Of a stretch of DNA of 8,548 nt, positions 1 to 6,693 are shown one piece after another. The notes under the pieces were generated by a model. That model was not told where the DNA came from and searched no databases. It saw only the letters and a list, made by a program, of their open reading frames with translations. How positions within the stretch are numbered: position 1 is the first letter of the stretch; each line of letters starts with the position of its first letter. Where the stretch lies: assembly GCA_023400335.1 (NCBI GenBank), contig JAEXFF010000362.1:1-8548 (forward strand), read 5' to 3'. The position numbers and the translations under genes were made by a program. This DNA comes from Bacteroidota bacterium. GTDB taxonomy: Bacteria; Bacteroidota; Bacteroidia; Bacteroidales; Marinifilaceae.

Positions 1-1156
1 GATCTACTCCGGAACACTTTGTCTCTGCGGTAAATTTAATCATCCTGGCTCCTGCTGTCTGCAACTCCCGTATCCGGAATCCTCGCCCGCGCCCCTGTTC
101 TACAATGGATTTCCCCTCCGGAGTTTCATCCGCCAACGAAGCCATCAGACAGATTTGAATAAATTCTCTTTCGTTTACCCCAGTTACCGGATAAAACTGA
201 GTGGCTTTCCGGTTTCCGATGGTAATTGTTCCGGTTTTATCCAACAAAAGCGTATCGATATCCCCAGCCGTTTCGACAGCTTTTCCGGACTTCGTAATTA
301 CATTGGCCCGCAAAGCCCGGTCCATGCCTGCAATACCGATGGCAGAAAGTAAACCTCCGATGGTCGTCGGAATCAAACAAACAAATAAGGCAAGAAAAGC
401 AGCTATCGTAATATCGGTTCCGGTATAATCCCCAAAAGATTTAAGTGTAACACACACAACGACAAATACCAAGGTAAATCCGGCCAATAAAATAGTCAAC
501 GCAATTTCGTTGGGAGTTTTCTGACGGGAAGCGCCTTCCACCAAAGCAATCATCTTATCCAAAAAAGACTCTCCCGCCTGAGTCGTTACCTTCACCCGTA
601 TCCGGTCCGATAAAACCTTCGTCCCGCCGGTCACGGAACTTTTATCGCCCCCTGCTTCCCGAATAACCGGTGCACTCTCACCTGTAACAGCACTTTCGTC
701 AATAGAAGCCAGTCCCGCTATAATTTCCCCGTCGGAAGGAATAATATCTCCGGCTTCACATTCGAAGATATCCCCTTTTTTCAACCGAGAACTGTTGACC
801 ACCTTAATTAAATCATTCAATACCAGCTTAGCAGGTGTTTCTTCCCGGGTTTTACGCAAACTGTCAGCCTGAGCTTTTCCGCGGGCCTCTGCTATAGCCT
901 CTGCAAAATTGGCAAAAAGCAAAGTAACCAAAAGAAGCAGGAATACAGTTATATTATATCCTACTGAAGCCTGATTCACATCTCCGGTCAGCGCAGCATA
1001 AACTGTAACGACAAACATCATCAAAGTACAGATTTCCACCGCAAACATCACCGGATTCCGAAACATCGTCCGCGGATTTAATTTCACAAATGACTGTTTT
1101 AAGCTTTCCATTATAAGCTCCTTCGAAAACAAAGAAGCCGACCTATTCGTTTTCAT
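1..1156 (-). CDS. kdpB: K+-transporting P-type ATPase subunit B, KdpB (5' part; C-terminus beyond window)
   Basis: Catalytic subunit of the inner-membrane KdpFABC K+ pump; it hydrolyses ATP and drives K+ import through KdpA. The window holds the first 385 residues of a protein that is usually about 680 long. Seen in the translation: an N-terminal segment with QSFVKLNPRTMFRNPV, two early membrane helices (about residues 37-60 and 72-92), the actuator-loop motif TGES at 158-161, the membrane motif CLIPTT at 260-265, and the phosphorylation motif DKTGT with catalytic Asp306. Ser161 corresponds to the Ser of E. coli KdpB that is phosphorylated to inhibit the pump. The frame is open to the window edge and ends within the nucleotide-binding domain (SGVD). 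I chose the ATG at 1156 because the residues after it (MKTNRSASLF) resemble family N-termini. An in-frame ATG at 1111 has a better ribosome binding site. The gene lies 50 bp downstream of kdpA in the same operon. Confidence 0.97.
   Translation of the reverse strand, partial: MKTNRSASLFSKELIMESLKQSFVKLNPRTMFRNPVMFAVEICTLMMFVVTVYAALTGDVNQASVGYNITVFLLLLVTLLFANFAEAIAEARGKAQADSLRKTREETPAKLVLNDLIKVVNSSRLKKGDIFECEAGDIIPSDGEIIAGLASIDESAVTGESAPVIREAGGDKSSVTGGTKVLSDRIRVKVTTQAGESFLDKMIALVEGASRQKTPNEIALTILLAGFTLVFVVVCVTLKSFGDYTGTDITIAAFLALFVCLIPTTIGGLLSAIGIAGMDRALRANVITKSGKAVETAGDIDTLLLDKTGTITIGNRKATQFYPVTGVNEREFIQICLMASLADETPEGKSIVEQGRGRGFRIRELQTAGARMIKFTAETKCSGVD
1118..1123 (-). promoter_or_regulatory. 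Shine-Dalgarno-like AAGGAG before the internal kdpB ATG
   Basis: AAGGAG lies 6 nt upstream of the in-frame ATG at 1111, which is codon 16 of the longer kdpB reading frame. The upstream ATG at 1156 has only A-rich sequence before it. Bacteroidetes often initiate without a Shine-Dalgarno, so the motif may simply encode KE in the longer protein. It is the only sequence here that argues for the shorter start. Confidence 0.35.
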
Positions 1157-1206
1157 TTTTTATCTTTATTATACAGTTGTGTTCCAACCGCTTTACTTTT
1201 ACAATC

Positions 1207-2904
1207 TTATAAACTCAAATATTCCGCAATGGGTCCCAAGGTAAGAACCGGGAAAAAAGACAAAGCTGCTACGATAAATATGACTGCAAATGTCATAACA
1301 GCAAATGTTCCCGTATCCGTTTTCAACGTACCTGCGCTCTCCGGAATAAATTTTTTAGAAGCCAATAAACCAGCAATGGCAACTTGCCCGATAATCGGTA
1401 AATATCGGCTTATAATCAACACAATACCGGTTGTAAAATTCCAGAAGTAGGTATTGTCTGCCAATCCTTCAAAACCGGAGCCGTTATTGGCAGCTGCAGA
1501 AGTATACTCATACAGTATTTCGCTCAATCCGTGAAAAGACGGATTATTCAGCCAAATTTCTGCCAGATCCGGATGATGCGCTGCCAAATAACTGGCAAGT
1601 CCGCTACCGACCAGAATAATAAAGGGATGAGCCAGAGCGACAATCATGGCAATCTTTATCTCCCGGGCCTCCACCTTTTTTCCTAAGAATTCCGGGGTAC
1701 GCCCGACCATCAAACCACTGATAAATACAGCAATAATGATAAAAATATAATAATTCATAAACCCCACGCCTACCCCTCCGAACCAACTATTAATCATCAT
1801 ATTCAACATTGTCATCATTCCTGTTAAAGGCATAACACTATCATGCATCCCATTGACTGAACCATTGGAAGTAACAGTGGTTGTCTGACTCCATAAGGCC
1901 GTTGCCGCTGCCCCTATACGGGTTTCTTTTCCTTCCATCGCCCCGGTATGCTGAGCGATACCGAGCTCATCAATTCCGGGATTCCCCTTTAATTCATAAT
2001 AATGAGCCCCGATAACTCCCAGCAGGTAAGCAAATAACATTACGCTAAAAATCGTATAGGCTAGTTTTTTCCTTTTTAAATAAAAGCCGAAAGCAAATAC
2101 CATAGCCATAGGAATGATAAGAATTGACCAGCATTCCAACATATTTGTCAAAAAAGTAGGATTTTCTAACGGATGAGTAGAATTAGCACCGAAATAACCT
2201 CCTCCGTTCGTTCCCAATTGTTTAATGGATACAATAGCAGCCACCGGTCCCTGGGAAACAGATTGCCGACCACCTTCCAGCGTTGTCAATTCCATTTTTC
2301 CATCGAATCCCATAGGGACACCATTGAGAATTAAAATAAAACCGACAATTAAAGACAGAGGCAATAGAACACGGGTGCAGCTCTTGACCAAAAGATCCCA
2401 AAAATTTCCGATCTGCCTCCCGCTACGGGTAGACATCGCTTTAAAAATACCGGCTAAAGCAGCCATACCCGTAGCGGCAGTAATAAACTGAAATAACATA
2501 ATCACAAACAGTTGAGTAAAATAAGTCAGACCGCTTTCCCCACTATAGTGCTGTAAATTACAATTTACCATAAAACTAATACAGGTGTTAAAAGCTAAGT
2601 CGGGAGTTTGTCCGGGATTTCCGTCCGGATTAAGAGGCAACACTCCCTGAGATACCAGTAAAATCATTCCCCAGAAAAACCAAAACATATTGATGGAAAG
2701 CAATGCTACTAAAAACTGTTTCCAATTCATTTCTTCCTGAGGATTAATCCCACACAACTTATAAATCCATCTTTCTATAGGGGCCATAAAATCCAGTACG
2801 GACCGTTCCCCTTTATACACTTTTGCAATATAGCAACCAAGCGGATATGCCAAAACGACCATGGCTGCAACCTGTAATATACTACCTAAAATTTCTGTAT
2901 CCAT
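1207..2904 (-). CDS. kdpA: K+-transporting ATPase subunit A, KdpA
   Basis: K+-binding and translocating subunit of KdpFABC, an inner-membrane protein related to the KtrB/TrkH channel-like transporters. At 565 residues it is full length for the family (E. coli about 557). The four selectivity-filter regions are recognisable: P1 NCNLQHYSGE near 114-123, P2 QLGTNGGGYF at 229-238 followed by HPLENPT, P3 TSNGSVNGMHDS at 345-356, and P4 ANNGSGFEGL at 472-481. Hydrophobic helices are spread along the length, for example 7-26, 62-84, 131-152, 178-194, 262-275, 384-400, 421-440 and 535-555. P1 carries Cys115 where E. coli has Thr (NTNWQ). The ATG at 2904 is preceded by A/T-rich sequence without a Shine-Dalgarno. 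The gene starts 67 bp after kdpF and ends 50 bp before kdpB, so the three are probably co-transcribed. Confidence 0.98.
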   Translation of the reverse strand: MDTEILGSILQVAAMVVLAYPLGCYIAKVYKGERSVLDFMAPIERWIYKLCGINPQEEMNWKQFLVALLSINMFWFFWGMILLVSQGVLPLNPDGNPGQTPDLAFNTCISFMVNCNLQHYSGESGLTYFTQLFVIMLFQFITAATGMAALAGIFKAMSTRSGRQIGNFWDLLVKSCTRVLLPLSLIVGFILILNGVPMGFDGKMELTTLEGGRQSVSQGPVAAIVSIKQLGTNGGGYFGANSTHPLENPTFLTNMLECWSILIIPMAMVFAFGFYLKRKKLAYTIFSVMLFAYLLGVIGAHYYELKGNPGIDELGIAQHTGAMEGKETRIGAAATALWSQTTTVTSNGSVNGMHDSVMPLTGMMTMLNMMINSWFGGVGVGFMNYYIFIIIAVFISGLMVGRTPEFLGKKVEAREIKIAMIVALAHPFIILVGSGLASYLAAHHPDLAEIWLNNPSFHGLSEILYEYTSAAANNGSGFEGLADNTYFWNFTTGIVLIISRYLPIIGQVAIAGLLASKKFIPESAGTLKTDTGTFAVMTFAVIFIVAALSFFPVLTLGPIAEYLSL

Positions 2905-2971
2905 TTTTCAATTTTTTGATTTCAGAGGACCGGTTCTTCAGATAAAAACGTAAATACATCTTTCTGAACGG

Positions 2972-3064
2972 CTAAAATTCTTCGGGTCTGATTAATACAT
3001 ACAATAAATACCCGAACATCCCTATACTCAGAATAAACAATACCATAAACATATTTTCAAACAT
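2972..3064 (-). CDS. kdpF: Small K+-ATPase subunit KdpF
   Basis: A 30-residue reading frame beginning MFENMFMVLF and ending YLLYVLIRPEEF. It forms one hydrophobic helix (about residues 5-25) followed by the short charged tail (YLLYVLIRPE-F) typical of KdpF. KdpF is a single-span inner-membrane peptide that associates with and stabilises the KdpABC complex. Its place directly upstream of kdpA on the same strand, with a 67-bp gap, matches the kdpFABC order. The gene is short enough to be skipped by default ORF callers. No Shine-Dalgarno is visible; the start is preceded by an A-rich stretch. Confidence 0.93.
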   Translation of the reverse strand: MFENMFMVLFILSIGMFGYLLYVLIRPEEF

Positions 3065-3409
3065 TTTTAAATTTTTTCAAACCAATTCACACACTTGAAT
3101 AAAAAACAATAACACAATGCTCCGGTTACACATAAAAAAATAAAAGATAAAATTTCCATAACTTTTAATTTAATAAATTTTCCTTTTCCTTCTTATACTA
3201 ATACCATGCCTCAATTTATTATCTCATAGTAATATATTCAGAATGTGATTATTAGCATTTAAACTCTTCCGGTTTATAAAGCCCCACCCTTTCAAAATGA
3301 AAAAGCCAATTTTCAAAACAGTAAACGCTATCGATAAAATTCCGAAGCCGGTGAACCCAAACAAATTTTATCCGTAAAAAATTTATAATATATTATTTAT
3401 TCTACTTTG

Positions 3410-3435
3410 CTCTCTAAAAATTTTTATAAAGAGAG
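3410..3435. repeat. Inverted repeat CTCTCT / AGAGAG upstream of the lipoprotein promoter
   Basis: CTCTCT (3410-3415) and AGAGAG (3430-3435) are perfect 6-bp arms around a 14-bp A/T core that itself contains the palindrome AAAAATTTTT. The centre lies about 50 bp upstream of the start predicted from the -7 box at 3459-3466. A regulator operator is possible. In AT-rich spacer DNA it could also be chance. Confidence 0.35.
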
Positions 3436-3458
3436 AAAAGGACTATAATAATTATTTA

Positions 3459-3466
3459 TACTTTTG
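3459..3466 (+). promoter_or_regulatory. Candidate Bacteroidetes -7 box for the lipoprotein gene
   Basis: TACTTTTG matches the Bacteroidetes primary sigma -7 consensus TAnnTTTG exactly and lies 22 bp before the ATG at 3489. No TTG is found about 19-21 bp further upstream, so only half of the promoter is supported. Confidence 0.5.
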
Positions 3467-3488
3467 TAGCATATTTAAATTAATAAAA

Positions 3489-5126
3489 ATGAAACCATTT
3501 ATTGTACTATTTATATGCCTTTTTATTTTCGGGGCATGCGTCGATCATAAAAATTTTTACAATGAAGATAACCTGTTGGAATACGCAAAATCTTTCAGTA
3601 ACCGTAAAGATATTAAAGTAAATATCACTTCTCCTCGGGAAGGTTTGGTATATGCTGTTTACTACCAGTATCCCTACGAGGAAGGGAACTTAATAAAGCA
3701 GCCCTGCCTGATTGGTAAAACGCCTATAAACACACTATTGGAAGTACCGAATGATGTCGATAAATTATACATTATCGGAAACGGAAAAATGTATGAATCC
3801 GCTGTGAAAGACATCCTCATTGATGCAAATAGCAGGAGTTCGGATACTCAGAGTATCGATGAAAATGTATTGGCAGCCATCAATAGTTCCTATTTTCCGG
3901 AAGCGACAAATAATGTAAGGGGAGGAAATTTATACAAATGTACGGATTTAGTCATTGCAGAGACGGGAAGTACGGGTGATTTCAACGAAGCTGATGTATG
4001 GATGACGTTTGTCGGGGATGGAGGCAGCCGGCAGGGAGGGCTTTACGGGAAAATTTGGTTTTATACGTATAACAGTGACAAACAAGGTTCTCTGGAAAAA
4101 GATGACTGTACATTTTACGGAATTGTAAACGGTCAAATTCAACCCATCCCTTATGCTGATATTGACAATAAAACACATCATATATTCTATACGAAAGATG
4201 AACTCAGTTCCGGAGGTATTTCTTCTTACAAGAGATACAAATTGGGACGATTTGAAAAAGGTTTAAGTATTGGTTTCGTTTATTACGGAAACAGTAAAAT
4301 TCAATTTACCACTCCTCATCTCAATGAAAAAATTACCAATTTTACGCTTAAATATCTGGATGGTAAAGGAGAATTCAAGATAGAGAATCAATACATAGCA
4401 AATGGCTTTATCCGGCATATCCAGGAAGGCTCTTTTGAAGGAAACATCTTAGGTATGGAAAACAGGAGTGTTACTGAATCAAAATACGATGGGGACTACA
4501 ACGATATGTTATGTCTTTTAGAAAGTAATCCGCTTGCAATCAATCCCAGTGAACCCATCGATCCTCCCGTGATAGATGAATATAAAACAATAACAGGTAT
4601 TTATTTGTTTGAAGATAATTATCCGATACAAGGAGATTTTGACTTTAACGACGCCGTAATTGAATATAAAATTATTGATTATTATAAAACCTCCAATAAA
4701 GCCAAACAGGTTATTACTAAGCCTTTGGCAACAGGAGCCTTGTATGACAACGAATTCGGATTTAAAGTAGGAAGCAGTTATTCGCCTTTCCTGACAGGAC
4801 TTAAAGGATATGAAAATGTAAGGCCGGAACAGCAGTATACCGAATCGGATAAGACAACTAGTTATACACTGTATGGAGATATTAAACCGTACCTGTATAA
4901 CGGAACGAATTATATTTTCGACACCAATTATAATACAGGCACATATCCTTATGTACTGGAAATTCCGATCAGTGACCCGGAAAACCCCGCCTGGAAATTT
5001 CTTTGGTGTCTGGAAGGAAACAGCATAGACGACTGCTATTACTTTACCCATAGCGCCAACGGAGGCGCCCGCAGCAGTGACTGGTACAAGACGCCGAAAG
5101 ATGCCACGAAAGTATTTCAACGTTAG
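3489..5126 (+). CDS. LruC-domain lipoprotein (DUF4114/DUF4842-like)
   Basis: Predicted envelope lipoprotein of 545 residues. A short hydrophobic signal (residues 4-16) ends in the lipobox FGAC, so Cys17 would be lipidated. Residues 40-112 look like a beta-rich N-terminal module. Residues about 150-350 resemble the DUF4114-type region, with GKIWFYTYN at 187-195, FEKGLSIGFVYYGNS at 255-269 and a closing acidic motif DGDYND at 334-339. Residues about 368-545 fit the LruC domain: ITGIYLFEDNYP near 368-379, GDFDFNDAVIEY at 382-393, and a C-terminal GGARSSDWYKTP. The acidic DxDxND motifs suggest metal (Ca2+) binding, which is inference. The molecular function of LruC proteins is not established; many Bacteroidetes encode surface or secreted members. 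The gene stands alone, divergent from kdp and convergent with the M20 gene, with its own terminator. I see nothing tying it to K+ transport. The start is fixed by the signal peptide. Confidence 0.88.
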   Translation: MKPFIVLFICLFIFGACVDHKNFYNEDNLLEYAKSFSNRKDIKVNITSPREGLVYAVYYQYPYEEGNLIKQPCLIGKTPINTLLEVPNDVDKLYIIGNGKMYESAVKDILIDANSRSSDTQSIDENVLAAINSSYFPEATNNVRGGNLYKCTDLVIAETGSTGDFNEADVWMTFVGDGGSRQGGLYGKIWFYTYNSDKQGSLEKDDCTFYGIVNGQIQPIPYADIDNKTHHIFYTKDELSSGGISSYKRYKLGRFEKGLSIGFVYYGNSKIQFTTPHLNEKITNFTLKYLDGKGEFKIENQYIANGFIRHIQEGSFEGNILGMENRSVTESKYDGDYNDMLCLLESNPLAINPSEPIDPPVIDEYKTITGIYLFEDNYPIQGDFDFNDAVIEYKIIDYYKTSNKAKQVITKPLATGALYDNEFGFKVGSSYSPFLTGLKGYENVRPEQQYTESDKTTSYTLYGDIKPYLYNGTNYIFDTNYNTGTYPYVLEIPISDPENPAWKFLWCLEGNSIDDCYYFTHSANGGARSSDWYKTPKDATKVFQR

Positions 5127-5158
5127 TAAAAACCAAAGAAAATATTTACTTCAAGAAT

Positions 5159-5193
5159 AGAGGGATCAGCGAATACTGTTCCCTCTGTTTTTT
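5159..5193 (+). terminator. Intrinsic terminator of the lipoprotein gene
   Basis: The arms AGAGGGATCAG (5159-5169) and CTGTTCCCTCT (5176-5186) form a 10-bp stem with a single T-T mismatch and a 6-nt loop. After one G comes a run of six T (5188-5193). It starts 32 bp after the stop codon. The T run is on the plus strand only, so it should act on the lipoprotein transcript and less on the converging gene. Confidence 0.88.
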
Positions 5194-5199
5194 AACGGA

Positions 5200-5219
5200 A
5201 ATCAGAAAAAGATCTGATT
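5200..5219. repeat. AT-rich inverted repeat in the convergent spacer
   Basis: AATCAGA (5200-5206) and TCTGATT (5213-5219) are perfect 7-bp arms with a 6-nt loop. A second, weaker pair, GTTTAT/ATAAAC, sits at 5255-5260 and 5268-5273. Both lie downstream of the minus-strand amidohydrolase gene and could help end or protect its transcript. Neither is followed by a clear T run on the minus strand, so I do not call them terminators. Confidence 0.35.
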
Positions 5220-5312
5220 CAGAAATGTTTGTCAGACAGATTTTTTCAGAAATTGTTTATTTTGTTGATAAACAGCGTCTTAATTTTGACAACTCGATTT
5301 ATTCGGACAGCC

Positions 5313-6530
5313 TTATTTGGAATTTAAATAATCCAGAATAATTTGTACTTCTGTCCTCACTCCATTTTTCAAAGCACTTTCGTCCAGATTAAATGCCGGA
5401 TTGTGATTAGCAACTCCATTTCCCACTCCCAGCACCATAAAGCAGGTGGGAGCCACTTCCTGGTAATAGGAAAAATCTTCACTGGCAGGCATCCGGGGCA
5501 CATCAGCGACATTATTTGCTCCGATAGCCTGAATAGCTGCTTTTTTGGCCAGGGCGCACAGGGCTGCATCATTCTGAACGGCAGGGTAACTGAAAACATA
5601 ATTCAGATCATAAGTGGCTCCATACGCTTTTGTGATGTATTCAATTCTGTTTTTTATACAGTCGGCAACCAACTGACGGGTGGTATCTGTAACTGTACGT
5701 ACGGTAGCTGCTAATTCTGCTGTCGGAGGAATAACATTGGGTGCATTGCCAGCCTGAAATTTTCCTACAGAAATAACAGCCATTTCTCCGGGTGTAACAT
5801 TGCGGGAAATAATTGTCTGAAGGGACATCACGATATCAGCTCCAATAACAATAGGATCGATCCCCAACTGAGGCATGGATCCATGTGTTCCTTTTCCGTG
5901 AATGGTCAGGAAAAAGCCATCCGACGCTGTAGAGGCAGCTCCTACCGGAAGAATACCGATATGGCCTGCCGGAAAATTCGGAACCACATGAATTCCAAAA
6001 ATAGCATCCACCCCTTTTAAGGCTCCCGATTTTATAATCCCCTGTGCACCTCCAGGCGCTTTTTCTTCCCCGGGCTGAAATATAAAATATACAGTACCCT
6101 GAATTTCATTTTTCATTTTCGAAAGTACCTCCGCTGTTCCCAGTAATAAAGCCGTATGAGCATCATGCCCGCAGGCATGGCTCACCCCGGGAACGACCGA
6201 AGCAAACGGCAGTCCTGTCTCTTCCTGTACAGGCAAAGCGTCCATATCAGCACGGAAAGCAACTGTTTTCCCCGGTCTCGTTCCTTTTAAGATACCTAAA
6301 ACACTGGTGGGAGTCGGGTGAGAGATCTGAATATTTCCAAAACTTTTCAGAAGACTATCTACGTATGCCACCGTATTTTTTTCCTGAAAAGACAATTCCG
6401 GATGTTGATGAATATGCCGTCTCCATTCAATAACTTTCTTTTCAACTTCTCCAACATTTTTCTCTATATCCTGAGCATATCCGCTCCAAGAGCCAATCAA
6501 AAATAAAACTGTAAAAATAATCTTAATCAT
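5313..6530 (-). CDS. Exported M20-family (M20D-like) metallo-amidohydrolase
   Basis: Zinc- or manganese-type amidohydrolase/carboxypeptidase of the M20D group (hippurate and N-acyl amino acid hydrolases, IAA-amino acid hydrolase relatives), cleaving an amide bond to an amino acid. The natural substrate cannot be told. It has 405 residues, the normal family length plus a signal peptide: residues 1-19 are hydrophobic and end SGYA before Gln20, so it should be periplasmic. Seen motifs: HQHPELSFQE at 41-50, FRADMDALPVQEETG at 92-106, HACGHDAHT at 118-126, FQPGEE at 151-156, GIHV at 179-182, the lid/dimerisation segment with HGKGTHGSMP at 211-220, and PASEDFSYY at 348-356. Expected metal or catalytic residues Cys120, His122, Glu155/Glu156, His181 and His376 are all present, so the enzyme looks intact. 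It lies 163 bp downstream of the sigma-54 regulator gene on the same strand. Co-transcription is possible, but a -7-like box in the gap suggests its own start. Confidence 0.93.
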   Translation of the reverse strand: MIKIIFTVLFLIGSWSGYAQDIEKNVGEVEKKVIEWRRHIHQHPELSFQEKNTVAYVDSLLKSFGNIQISHPTPTSVLGILKGTRPGKTVAFRADMDALPVQEETGLPFASVVPGVSHACGHDAHTALLLGTAEVLSKMKNEIQGTVYFIFQPGEEKAPGGAQGIIKSGALKGVDAIFGIHVVPNFPAGHIGILPVGAASTASDGFFLTIHGKGTHGSMPQLGIDPIVIGADIVMSLQTIISRNVTPGEMAVISVGKFQAGNAPNVIPPTAELAATVRTVTDTTRQLVADCIKNRIEYITKAYGATYDLNYVFSYPAVQNDAALCALAKKAAIQAIGANNVADVPRMPASEDFSYYQEVAPTCFMVLGVGNGVANHNPAFNLDESALKNGVRTEVQIILDYLNSK

Positions 6531-6652
6531 ACCGTTCCGTTTTAATTTAATAATTCGTCTAACTTTAATTCTCCTTACGAAAAAGAAAAGGATAAAGATT
6601 AAACAAAAACCACTTCTTTGCCATAATTAAGTTAAAATGGTTCGCAGCCCGG

Positions 6653-6660
6653 CAAAAATA
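6653..6660 (-). promoter_or_regulatory. Candidate -7 box for the amidohydrolase gene
   Basis: On the minus strand TATTTTTG fits TAnnTTTG and lies about 120 bp before the start codon at 6530. The nearest upstream TTG is 28 bp away, longer than the usual 19-21 bp spacing, so the call is weak. T-rich DNA makes such matches common. Confidence 0.3.
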
Positions 6661-6693
6661 AAAAATGCAGGAAAAAGCAGGTTTACCGCAAAA

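Larger units (their letters stand above)
3065..3488. other. AT-rich divergent intergenic region between kdpF and the lipoprotein gene
   Basis: This 424-bp spacer should hold the promoters of the kdp operon (minus) and the lipoprotein gene (plus). On the plus strand I see a -7-like box at 3459-3466 and an inverted repeat at 3410-3435. On the minus strand I find no good TAnnTTTG box; the nearest is TAAAATTTG at 3370-3362, with one extra spacer base. No GG-N10-GC sigma-54 pair occurs on either strand. A slightly more GC-rich island around 3260-3375 includes a 26-codon plus-strand frame (3297-3377, starting MKKPIFKTVN) that I cannot assign. No tRNA, known riboswitch class or mobile-element end was recognised. 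Confidence 0.7.

Noticed and set aside
2225..2491. Plus-strand frame of 88 codons inside kdpA
   Set aside because: Antisense of membrane helices and filter region of a well-conserved protein; no independent support.
3065..3488. Possible sigma-54 control of the kdp operon by the nearby NtrC-type regulator
   Set aside because: Every GC in the spacer was checked on the plus strand for a CC 10 bp further on; none fits, so the sequence does not support this link.
4518..5120. 200-codon open frame opposite the lipoprotein gene
   Set aside because: Antisense shadow of a gene with clear lipobox and LruC motifs; its translation has no recognisable domain.
5218..5261. Near-direct repeat TTCAGAAATGTTT / TTCAGAAATTGTTT in the convergent spacer
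   Set aside because: Two short AT-rich copies with an indel, no spacing regularity or further copies; not a CRISPR or iteron-like array.
5343..5714. 123-codon plus-strand frame inside the amidohydrolase gene
   Set aside because: Lies opposite the conserved M20 catalytic regions; composition fits an antisense shadow.
6672..6689. Weak hairpin followed by T run after the regulator stop codon (minus strand GCGG-TAAA-CCTGC-TTTTT)
   Set aside because: The stem is only four pairs with a bulge, too weak to call a terminator.
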